Shown here: positions 29,870 to 39,757 of the stretch, one piece after another
How the letters are laid out: the number at the start of each line of letters is the position of its first letter
How positions within the stretch are numbered: position 1 is the stretch's first letter
Assembly (NCBI GenBank): GCA_039105265.1
Contig: JAPFFF010000011.1
Location: forward strand, 2,294,001-2,358,000
Reading direction: 5' to 3'
Source of the DNA: Tritrichomonas musculus
Lineage: Eukaryota; Parabasalia; Tritrichomonadida; Tritrichomonadidae
DNA: 64,000 nucleotides
Made by a program: the position numbers and the translations under genes
The notes under the pieces: generated by a model
What the model was told of the DNA's origin: nothing
Databases searched by the model: none
The model's input: only the letters and a program-made list of their open reading frames with translations

Positions 29870-31250
29870 TTATAAACAAAAATGTGAGTATCACTTTTTC
29901 TGCAGTGGCTATCATTTTGTTAATCCTGAAGAAAAAATTTTATAAACGACTCGACAAAGAGAGAACCCAAATCATGACATCTTGGTTACGAATAATGTCT
30001 CGAACATGACCTTGAATAGAAACCTCAGTAGTTCTACATGAGCTAGGACTTCGATACAATAGAACATCAAGTCAAATTCAAATCGGGTGACTCAACAGTG
30101 ACTAACAGTGAGTTCATTCCTTTATCAATCAGCTGATCCCAACTTCATCCATATTAACGAGGCACTTCGATGCAAGAGACCGCAACTTCATTCCCTAATG
30201 GATCAAGTTCATGTTCGAACAAGCCGTCAATGTTGTTGTCGACAAGGCAGCATTACTCAGCAAGATGGTCCATATAAATAATGTTCAGAAGTTCCAGAAA
30301 CAAGATAAAAATCTCGTCACTGTCTCAGTGTTGGGATACAACTCAGATCCATTTGATAGCAACTTCTTCAAAGACTTCGATCCTCCCGTAGACTACTCAA
30401 CAGTCAAATGTGGGAACACAAGTGTGATGTCTACTAATGACAAGACGAGCAGTACAATACCAAGCACAAGCAATCGTTGAGAGACCTCAGTAAGTGTGTA
30501 TCCATTGAAGATTACTATTCGTTTATTGAACATTTACAACGATTCATTTCTCGGAAAACATCATCTCTGTGGTGAACACTTTACATAATCCAAAAAGCCT
30601 ACTCTTGATCGAATCAACAACGACATCGATCATGATTTAAATCAATTGTAATCTCACTTGCAAAGTCTGCAACAAGATGAGATCGAATCATGATCCTGAA
30701 GTCACTGGTCTAAGAATCCTGTTGAAGAAGTTCTGCAAACTCAATCACCTACTAACAACCGTCTCCGATGAACTTGAATACAATTGCTTACGAAATGGAA
30801 TCACTGGAGGATTGTCAAAGGTGATGCACAGATGAAACATTCTCAGCAACCCACATCAAGAGACGCCACTACGATCCAGAAACCAACAAAGTCATCCCAA
30901 GGGACACACCAAATGTAGTGACACACTAGTCTATTGTGATGGCTTTAATAGCCCATATCCACCATCGTTCTCATCAGAAGTTCATCCATTCAACAAATAC
31001 CAAGGAGGTACCATGCACATTCCGAGCTGGATGATCAACTCGCTTAATTGTAATGATGCTAATGGAAACGTTGACCGAGACATCAAACCAAAGTGAATGA
31101 ACTGCGTTTGGAGTTGATGATGCTCATGGATGAAAGTAACAATAACGAGCCTCTTGAATAAGAGGAAATTATAAAGCTTGTTACTAATCTCTTTCAACAA
31201 TGCGGCTATAAACATCTCAAGTACTTTGAAGTTCAAGTTTACCAGCAAGA
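29870..31250 (+). mobile_element. Polinton/Maverick fossil: protein-primed DNA polymerase B fragment
   Basis: The sequence changes here to visibly higher G+C than its surroundings and reads, in broken plus-strand pieces, like a family B DNA polymerase. One piece has an exonuclease II-type N-x3-F-D motif (GYNSDPFDSNFF). A later one has a GGLSKV stretch, followed by a motif A-like YCDGFN..YP segment near 30,930-30,965. These are the order and type of parts found in the polymerase of Polintons, which are abundant in trichomonads. The copy is broken, with at least several breaks, and no other Polinton part is certain nearby. It is probably fairly old. The exact ends are not visible. Confidence 0.6.
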
Positions 31251-31324
31251 ATGGAATTTGAAGATGCTTTTAGTTTTTTTAAATGAAGGTTTATAAAATG
31301 TATCCGAAAAATGGAGGATGAGTA

Positions 31325-31325
<1 letters not shown>

Positions 31326-31356
<31 letters not shown>
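31326..31356 (+). repeat. poly-A run of 31
   Basis: An uninterrupted run of 31 A between the polymerase fossil and the relict gene on the minus strand. It may mark a junction or be slippage. Confidence 0.95.
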
Positions 31357-31359
<3 letters not shown>

Positions 31360-31361
<2 letters not shown>

Positions 31362-34265
31362 TTTTTAATTGTTGTTGAAGGATATTTTGATAAAACAGCT
31401 TTTTCAATTGAATCTTTAACAAAATTATGAATTTTGACATTCTGTAAAGAAACTGAATTTTCTGGGTTTTCTTTTGGTGGTTGTGATTTGGTTTTCAAAA
31501 TTGGTTGAGAAACAACATTTGATATTGGATTTTGTTGTGGTTGGAATTGTCTTAAGAAATTATTTGTATATGGTAAAGGATTTTGACCTAATTGATTACT
31601 TTCTTCTTGTGTTAATTCAGTTCGAAAAGGTGCAATATCTGCAATATTATTGAGAGTTTTATATTCATTAATTTGTGAAAGATAAAATTGTTCAGAATTT
31701 GATTCACCTTTTTTAGTATTTGTTGCTTGTTGAAATTGTGAATAATCTGAAAAAAGTGGTTGTTTATTTTTGATTTGAAAATAATAAAACAAAATTTCAT
31801 TAGTTAATGACAAATCCAATCTTTCAAATCAAATAAATGACTTGAAAAATCTAAAACACTTGGTCCTGAATTTGTAAATAATTTATACAAAAATTGAACC
31901 ATTGGATAAGATAATAAATAACTTGGAATTGAATTAATATCGCCACCAAATCGACTATTTATTTGTTCTTGTGTTTGTAAAGGAATTTCATTTCCTTCAA
32001 ATTTGTTATGATATTCTTGATAAAATTGATAATAATCATCACATAATTTTCCAGTGATTCTATTTGTAAATTTCATATTCATTGAATAAATTGAAAAGCT
32101 ATATTCAATAATCCATTTGAAATCTTTTTCAGAAAAAATTGGTTGTTGTTGTTGTTGATTATTTTCAATTGAATTCATAACTTGTTGATTTGTTTATGGA
32201 TTACTTTCAGGTAAAATTGCATTTTGACAACGTTGATTAATTTTCATCTTTCCAAGAATTTTTATAATCTTTTTGAGTTTCTGACATTAACGTATTGAGT
32301 TGAGAAATTGGATTATTTTGAATTAATGACTCATAATATCTTGCAATAACTGAATATGCATGAAATAGACTTTCATCTGAAATTGAATCATTTTGTGAAA
32401 ATAATTGTTGAATTGTTTTTGTTGTGATAACTTGTTGAGGGTTTGAAACCAATATATTGAATAAAACTGCAATTGGGAATAATTTAACAAATCTATTATA
32501 ACCTAACAAATCATCTTCAAAAATTTGATATGCATCAGACAAAAAAGTTATATTTACAAGTTCTGGAAATAAATTTCTAAACTCATCAATTTTTTCAAGA
32601 TAATATTGATTTTCATCTGGAATTTGATTATTTGATTGAGCATAATATATACGACCAAATAATGAAAAAGCTTCAGAAAAAAATTCTCGTTTTTTGCTTT
32701 GAAAAATTGACCAATCTCTTGAAAAATTTTGTTTTTCCCAATTCTCTGATTGTGAAGTTGGTTGAACTGGTTGTTGAGTTGGTTGATGATTCAAAAGATT
32801 TTGAACAACCAAAGGATTATTTGAATTTTGAATTGTTTGTTGGTCAGAAGCAATTTGTTGATTTTCTTGAGTTTGATGTTGAATTCTATTCAATAATTCA
32901 TCTGGAGTTGTTTTGAATTTTTTTGCAATTTCATTCCAAACAGTTTAAATATTTTGAAATCGATTCAACATTGCAAAAAATGAAATTGGTGGAGTTAAAT
33001 TAGAATTGTAAAATGTAAATAATTGACCTGTTTGAGAGCAAAGTTGTTCATCGGATAAAATTGTGGATGCAGAATTTAATAATTTTGGAAATTGTGTCAT
33101 TTTAGGACAATAATACAAGAAAATATCACCAATTTTATCATCATCATTGAAATATTTCTGAAGAACTTGATACATATTTGAGTGATTTTCATTCATACGA
33201 GGTTGAGAAATATATTGATTAAATAATTCAATTTGTTTGTAAGCATTATCAAGATTACCAAATTTGATAAAACAATCTATAATTGAAATATTATTAGAAT
33301 TGATATTCATCATATTAAAACTTTTCATATTGAATCTCAATTTATCCAGGGATGTGAAAAGGGCCGTCCGGGCAAGCTCGGGCAGAATGTCACTTTTTTG
33401 CCCGGCCAAAATTTACGGGCAGAAGATTTGCCCGAACTTTCTTTTTTTTTTTTAAGTCACATTTCATTTGCCCGGGCAGAAAAGTGACATTGCCCGTCTT
33501 TGCCTTTATTTAATGTATGATCACAAGTTGCAAAATTTTATCCAAATACTAATATAGCAAATTTCACAAGCATATTTTAAATGAGCTATTATTAATTATA
33601 AAATATTCATGTTTTAATAAAAATCATATCTTATATTCTTTCTATATGTTTCTTCATTTTTGTAGCATCTTATTGAAAAAATTGAATGTTGTAAAAGGTA
33701 TCCAAAATAGTCCATTTTAAAGTCTATCAAACAATATGAATATTAAAAATTTAGATGAAAATGTAATTTTTAATAAAATATCAATCAAAAAAACAATAGA
33801 ATTATCTTATTTTCAAATAACATTTCATTGTCACTTTTAATCTCGGGCAATTGCCCGAGCAAAATTCACGGGAAAAGACGGGCAATGTCACTTTTTTTAA
33901 GAACGGGCAAGACGGGCACGGGCACTGCCCGTGGACCGTCATTTTTACGGGCAATTTGCCCGTGCCCTTCCATCATCCCTGAATTTATCACAATATTCAC
34001 GGAACTTTGAAATTTTAGAAACTTCATAACCATCCAAATCTGATTCATCTTTTATTTGAATATTTTCCCATTTTTTGAAAGTTGAATAAATATTTTGAAT
34101 AACATTATATTTTTCTTGAAGAGAACCTTGATTTGAATTCAAATATATATCAATTTGAGTGGGTTGTTCATCTTTATTATCTAACCACCATGTTTCAATA
34201 TATGATTTCATTTGTTGTAGTAATAAATTTGTTATGACATTTTTGAAGATTACGGAGTTAGTCAC
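31360..34265 (-). pseudogene. broken gene of unknown family, Asn/Gln-rich, split by a hAT-like element
   Basis: Several minus-strand open stretches in a row share the same flavour: Asn/Gln-rich linkers between helical segments, with no known motif. They look like one decayed gene of roughly 2.2 kb, broken in several places and also interrupted by the element at 33,347-33,981. It lies directly beside the Polinton polymerase fossil, so it could be a further part of the same element or an unrelated gene. I do not recognise a capsid, ATPase, protease or integrase in it. It is treated as a fossil. Confidence 0.5.
33347..33981. mobile_element. hAT-like MITE, 635 bp, 8-bp target duplication
   Basis: The ends are CAGGGATGTGAAAAGGGC (left) and, on the minus strand, CAGGGATGATGGAAGGGC (right). 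CAGGGATG is the classic hAT terminus. The exact 8-bp direct repeat AATTTATC flanks the element (33,339-33,346 and 33,982-33,989). Both subterminal zones are packed with CGGGCA/TGCCCG words, a strong contrast with the AT-rich core and genome; hAT transposases are known to bind such subterminal repeats. It has no transposase frame. It is inserted into the relict gene of the minus strand. Confidence 0.9.
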
Positions 34266-34369
34266 TGTGCTTGTTTAGGCACTTATTGACTAGTTTGAAA
34301 TTTAATAAATTCTCGTTTGTAATAACAACGATTTTAAAATGTTGCTCACTTTTTGAGTTAAATAATGCC

Positions 34370-35181
34370 TTTATTTTTTATTCAGAAATTTTCCAAAAAG
34401 TGACAGATCCAAATGAAATCAAGCACAGGGATAATTTACTTTCAAAAGTAGGACTAAAAATCGAGAGTGGTATTATATTGATAGATGATGAAAAAAGATG
34501 GAAAGAAGTCTCAATGCTTGAGAGAGCAGGAATTAAATTGCCGTCAACTACAAATTCGTTGGAAGCTTTCCATGGCCAATTAAACAGTCAAATTCCTCGT
34601 CCTAACTCATTTTAGAATTCATTATACCGTATTTGTAAAAACTTTTTGAGGAAAAATAATTCAATTAATGAATTGATAAAACATAATTACTCATATGAAA
34701 AAAAGCAAACAGTAGGAAATGCAATTAGAAATGAAGAAAGAATGGGAAAAGAAGTGCAGTTTTATCAAACTAAAGCTAATTATTGCCTTTGTGAACAGAA
34801 TTAGCTGTTATCTTCAATTTTGAATATAGATTTCCCTTACGTTCACAGAATATTTATCGGCGAAGAATTTCCTGAATGCCCAACTCTTGATATCCAATTT
34901 AAACCAAATTGGGATGAACTATTAGTTGAAACAGGTGACATTGAAGATGACATAACTCCAGAAAAAGTTTTAAATAACGAAATTTTTGATAAGATTTATA
35001 TAATTCAAATGATCAGACGCTAAAGTCATTTTAAAAACCGCGAAGCAATTGAAAAATACGTTGATAACATTTATAATAAATTGAAAGATGATGAAAGCTT
35101 GTTTATTAATAACAAACCAAGCTTTATTTTCAATATTATACATAAAGGAATTGAACATTTCAATGAATTTACAAAAAAATA
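34370..35181 (+). mobile_element. MULE transposase relic (C-terminal part)
   Basis: Plus-strand fragments resemble the C-terminal half of a Mutator-like transposase. The conserved third acidic residue lies in the context PSTTNSLEAFHGQLN (near 34,540-34,590), followed by helical, Lys/Asn-rich sequence up to FNEFTKK and a stop at about 35,181. In-frame stops interrupt it at about 34,613 and 34,801, and the part with the first two catalytic Asp residues is missing. The same context (PSCTNQLESVHGHMN) occurs in the relic at 38-39 kb, so both belong to one family. Confidence 0.65.
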
Positions 35182-35234
35182 ACTAATTAATAAATAAATA
35201 TTAATTTTATTATAAAAAAAAAAGTTATTCATAA

Positions 35235-37171
35235 GAGAAATGATAAATAGCACACTGTTAAGGTGAAGTGACCATCACAGTATTCAAAAATAAAAACTTT
35301 TTGATAAATGTAATTAAAACTTTTTGATAAATGTAATAAGAACTTTTTGATAAATGATATTTAATTTTGGCGCCTTTTTTTTTTTAGACTTTAAAACGAT
35401 TATCTAAATACTCGATAGCGATTATCTTAGACTTTAAAACGATTATCTAAATACTCGATAGCGATTATCTTAGACTTTCAAACGATTATCTAAATGCTCG
35501 ATAGCGATTATCTTAGACTTTAAAACGATTTCCTAAATACTCGATAGCGATTATCTTAGACTTTCAAACGATTATCTAAATGCTCGATAGCGATTATCTT
35601 AGACTTTAAAACGATTATCTAAATGCTCGATAGCGATTATCTTAGACTTTCAAACGATTTCCTAAATACTCGATAGCGATTATCTTAGACTTTCAAACGA
35701 TTATCTAAATGCTCGATAGCGATTATCTTAGACTTTCAAACGATTTCCTAAATACTCGATAGCGATTATCTTAGACTTTCAAACGATTATCTAAATGCTC
35801 GATAGCGATTATCTTAGACTTTCAAACGATTTCCTAAATACTCGATAGCGATTATCTTAGACTTTAAAACGATTATCTAAATGCTCGATAGCGATTATCT
35901 TAGACTTTCAAACGATTATCTAAATACTCGATAGCGATTATCTTAGACTTTAAAACGATTTCCTAAATACTCGATAGCGATTATCTTAGACTTTAAAACG
36001 ATTATCTAAATACTCGATAGCGATTAACTTAGACTTTAAAATTTATACTATACCACATAGACGAAAAGACCAAACATAATTTAAATGAATAAATTACTTA
36101 TTGAATATTATTTTTATGAACATTTGATATTTTAATAGATTAAAAGTAAAAATATTGGAATCATTAATATTTTACTAAAATTGTGAGAGCTTTAACAAAT
36201 TTTGAAAATATTAAGAAAAAATTCAAATATTTAAATATTGACGGATATCTTACAATATTGTAAGATATTAAAAAAAATGCTAGTAAAATCCTAAAGTTTT
36301 AATAAATATGAATAGTTTTTTTTTTAGTTTTTAATTTATAGCAACATGGTTTCAGAATTATTTAAATGTAGTATTTTAAAATCTCAATTAATCATTTTTT
36401 TCATCTTGCTTGTACAAATTTATTATAACTAACTGTTTTTACAGAAATTTATTCGACTGTTTCTCAGTAATATAATTTAATATTAAATCAATATATTTTA
36501 AAAGGATACGCCAACTGTTTAAAAATCTAATTTTTCTTTTATGAGCTTATTTTATAAAAAAAATAAGACTTAGGTTGATTAAATGAAAGTTTGTTTTTCG
36601 AAATAATTTTAATTATAAATTTTCTGCTAGATTTGGAATTCAGGGAGTAGCCATTTGTGTCAATATTATAATAATTAATAAAAGTAACGTATTTTATACT
36701 GTTTTTTTGGCAACACATTACATATTATTATTTAATCTGGTTTAAATATGGTCATAGTGGCGCTTGCTCTATATTTTATTATCTTTTTGAGGAATTAATT
36801 TTGTGGATAATATATCTTTTTGAAGACTTCCATATTAATTATTACCAATTTTGAATATCAAGTTTAAATTAGAGTAAAATACCAGTAACTTCAAGAATAT
36901 TATTGTAATTATGTCGCTATATTCCATAATAGTTTCATTTCGGTATTACTATATTCCCAAATAATTTTAGATCTATAATTTAATTTCACAAAAAGTTCTT
37001 ATTACATTTTTCAAAATGTTCTATTACATTTATTAAAAAGTTCTTATTACATTTATCAAAAAGTTCTTATTACATTTATTAAAAAGTTCTTATTACATTT
37101 ATCAAAAAGTTTTATTTTTTGAATACTGTGATGGTCACTTCACCTTAACAGTGTTATATCTATTCTACCCC
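35235..37171. mobile_element. MULE-like non-autonomous element, 1.94 kb, 9-bp target duplication
   Basis: Long inverted ends share ACACTGTTAAGGTGAAGTGA and continue inward through GTATTC and three or more copies of an AACTTTTTGATAAATGTAAT unit on each side, about 100 bp or more in all. The 9-bp direct repeat TATTCATAA flanks the element (35,226-35,234 and 37,172-37,180). The outermost 15-25 bp of the two ends match less well, so the boundary rests mainly on the duplication. A 9-bp duplication with long ends is the MULE pattern. The inside has a 43-bp tandem array and AT-rich sequence but no transposase. Confidence 0.75.
35386..36040 (+). repeat. 43-bp tandem array, 15 copies
   Basis: The unit begins AGACTTTAAAACGATTATCT and ends TAGCGATTATCTT. 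Fifteen full units (35,386-36,030) are followed by a 10-bp partial. Copies differ at a few fixed sites (ttA/Caaa, ATTATCT/ATTTCCT, atA/Gct), and variants tend to alternate. Each unit carries CGATTATCT twice. The array is internal to the MULE-like element. Confidence 0.95.
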
Positions 37172-37336
37172 TATTCATAAACTATAAATTTACCAAATAT
37201 AAATAACAAACAGCTTTTTTACACCTCTCCTCTAAATCTTGAGATCTATTAGGTATAATATTTCATTTGTTTTCTTCATAGAAGTTGATTTATGTAAGTT
37301 TTGAAAAGAAATCAAATTTGAAAATATTAAAAGGCC

Positions 37337-37363
37337 ACTTTTTGAGCTTCGCTCAAAAAGTGT
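37337..37363. repeat. perfect 12-bp-stem palindrome, loop TTC
   Basis: CACTTTTTGAGC, TTC, GCTCAAAAAGTG: a perfect hairpin of 27 nt. It is paired with a near-identical hairpin 114 bp downstream. Confidence 0.9.
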
Positions 37364-37450
37364 CCAAGCATAAAATTCAGATATGTAATAACTTGGTTAT
37401 AGCTGGTTTTGATATTTGAATATCTGATTTGAGGAAATTGCAAGAAACGC

Positions 37451-37477
37451 CACTTTTTGAGCGAAGCTCAAAAAGTG
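37451..37477. repeat. perfect 12-bp-stem palindrome, loop GAA
   Basis: CACTTTTTGAGC, GAA, GCTCAAAAAGTG. The loop is the reverse complement of the loop at 37,349-37,351, so one palindrome is the inverted copy of the other, while the flank (GTGTCNANGC) is shared in direct orientation. Confidence 0.9.
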
Positions 37478-37790
37478 TCTATGCTTTAGATAATAATGGC
37501 GTAATAATATATTTTTCTTTCAAGAACATTGTTCTATTTAAGCAAGTATTCTATAAAAACAAACGATTAAAATAAATAGAAAAATAATTGAGGATCAATT
37601 TGGTTTCTCTTGTCATAAACATTTTGCATCAAAAAGTTATTTTATTTTTTATCTTTAAGAAAAAGTTATGTTTTATTTTTTGTGCCAAGAAAAAGTTCAT
37701 GATTATTTTTCACTCTATCAAATTGTTGAAACTTTTTGACCGAAAAAAAATCAAAATAAACAAAAAAAATTAAATATACTATATGATATG

Positions 37791-37819
37791 AAAAAAAAAA
37801 AAAAAAAAAAAAAAAAAAA
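37791..37819 (+). repeat. poly-A run of 29
   Basis: An uninterrupted A run just upstream of the second MULE relic. No coding meaning is seen. Confidence 0.95.
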
Positions 37820-37849
37820 CAAGTGTATGCAGGTTTTTCCGTTTTATTT

Positions 37850-39000
37850 CACTAGAAGATAGCAAATGTATCATACTTATTTAAATTCGATTTGATTTAA
37901 GTATTAAAGTCAAAGTTCCAAAAGAATATATAGAAAATTGGAGTTTCGCTGATTATGAAAAAAACAAAAACACTTAATCTCCAATCATCTTCTAGAGAAC
38001 TCAAACGTGGTTACTCACTGATATTTTACATTTCAGAAAGTTTTTCAAATGTTTTGCATTCATTTGTTTCATAATTTGTATCACTCAAGGTATCTTCGAT
38101 TTCAGAAGCTTCCCAAATATTTGAGTTTTATGATATTTTTATCAACTGTAATAAATATGATGCAACCAATTTCGAAACCATAAAGAAGGAATGTGAAGGA
38201 TATCTATTATTAAAAGTGTCAAAATACAATAGCTCAAATTTTAAATTAGATAAATTAATAACCAAAGAAGGAGAAACTTATTATATTTTAACAGGTACAT
38301 ATATAAGCGCATATGCTAAAAAATAGTTAGTGATATAAATGTAATTGGCATAATGCTTGATACGACTTGGTCTGTTTTCCAGAATTATGTCAGGTCGTTC
38401 TCATCCTTAATAATAAAAAATGTTGGTCTGCCCATAGGATTTTCATTCTGTGTTCATGAATACGCTGAAATTTATAATGGATTTTTTGATACTTTCCGTA
38501 ACATTTTTAGATTTGTAATTCCAGAATTGATTTTAACAGCTGAAACGGACCAAAGTGTTGCTCTAAAATAATCTGTTCAGTAACAAGGTTTTGATCACTT
38601 TAGATGTCTTAGGCACTTGCTAGTTGGTTTAGGAGCTTTGAAGTTTTCTTCACAAATTGGGAATTTAGATTCGGCATGCTGCCAAAAACATTATGACGAA
38701 CTTAAAAGAATATTTCCTATATAATTTCTGACGAAAATCATGAGAAGATTGCTCTATGTTGAAACGGACAAATTCAAAAATGCCATCTTGTACGAACCAG
38801 CTAGAGAGTGTTCATGGACACATGAACACTATCACTTCTAGAATAAATCACTTCTGGTCATCAATGAAGCTTTTGATCGATGAAACAAATAACAGGACGA
38901 GGAGATTTGACTCGAATTTAGACAAAATTATGCACGTCATACAAGAAAGATCAAAAGAATCATTTCTAATACACCAAGACCACAGTTTGAGTCAGTAATT
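37850..39000 (+). mobile_element. MULE transposase relic with recognisable DDE core
   Basis: The piece at 38,353-38,571 begins MLDTTWSVFQNY, giving the first catalytic Asp (LDTTW), and ends near ETDQSVALK, the typical second-Asp context of MULE transposases. The next piece, in another frame at 38,756-38,998, has the third acidic residue in NQLESVHGHMN. Weaker coding traces before 38,350 (for example KKECEGYLLLKVSKYN near 38,185) would be the N-terminal part. At least one frameshift and several stops break it, so it is dead. Confidence 0.7.
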
Positions 39001-39002
39001 CA

Positions 39003-39475
39003 ATACGACCAAATAAATTCTTTCAGCAACATGATATATTATATAATAAAATGATAATGATTCTAATAATAATAATAAAATTATGTTTACTTTATGAATG
39101 ACCAATCTCATTCCAGTTCCTCTTGCAATCACCAATTAAAGATGAATCTTCCAAAGCCAATTCCTCTAACGATCACCTATTGTATAATTATTAAATTTGT
39201 CTAATGTCGTGTGATTACTTTTAATGAAACGTTCTCCACTTAAATGTAATGACCTGTTTTGTACTTTTCCCTAAAACATTAATGTCATTTTCATTTATAC
39301 ATTTCTCAAGGAGATTAATGTGTTCAATAAAGTTTTCATCTTTCACATTTCCATTTCCACCCATTCAAAAGTAGGTTTAAATTTATTCACTATATATAGC
39401 GTGATTAGTAATTTATTAAGCAGTGAAATATAGAAGAAAGATAGAATAAAACTAATTTAAAATTTATAAATTTTA
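39003..39475. other. spacer between transposon relics
   Basis: AT-rich sequence with no open frame or inverted-repeat pair that I can see. Confidence 0.35.
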
Positions 39476-39658
39476 TTAGATATAAGCACCTCCAATTTCG
39501 ATACAACGTTGTAACCGTTTGATACAACCGTTAAAAACGGATTTTAATTCATCCTCAGCTACCGCATCAGATACATCCTCAGTTACCGCATCAGATACAG
39601 CCTCAGAAACATCTTCAGCAACCGCATCAGCAACATCCTCAGCTACAGCCTCAGCTAT
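39476..39658 (-). mobile_element. mariner/Tc1 transposase C-terminal relic with Ala-Val/Glu-Asp repeat
   Basis: The minus-strand frame ends in FNGCIKRLQRCIEIGGAYI and a stop, which matches the usual end of mariner-type transposases (helix, CIE, G, Y). It is preceded by about 40 residues of repeated AVAED/DVSEAV units, based on a 15-bp period. A stop lies directly upstream. No catalytic part is present and no ends were found. Confidence 0.55.
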
Positions 39659-39757
39659 CTAATCTTGATAAAATATTGCTCCTATTTTTTATCAATTGAG
39701 AAGGATTGTCTTTAATGATGACATTTGTTGTGCTTAAGCACAAAAATTGATGAAATT

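Noticed and set aside
33347-33470. Start of a protein inside the hAT-like element reading into the relict gene
   Set aside because: The first residues come from the inserted element, so the apparent start is an artefact of the insertion.
35386-36040. Regular repeats that look at first like a CRISPR array
   Set aside because: The 43-bp units are directly adjacent with no unique spacers, and the array sits inside an inverted-repeat element of a eukaryote. It is a minisatellite.
35252-37154. Element boundaries at ACACTG
   Set aside because: No direct repeat flanks these positions. Moving outward to 35,235-37,171 gives an exact 9-bp repeat, although the outermost bases of the two ends match less well.
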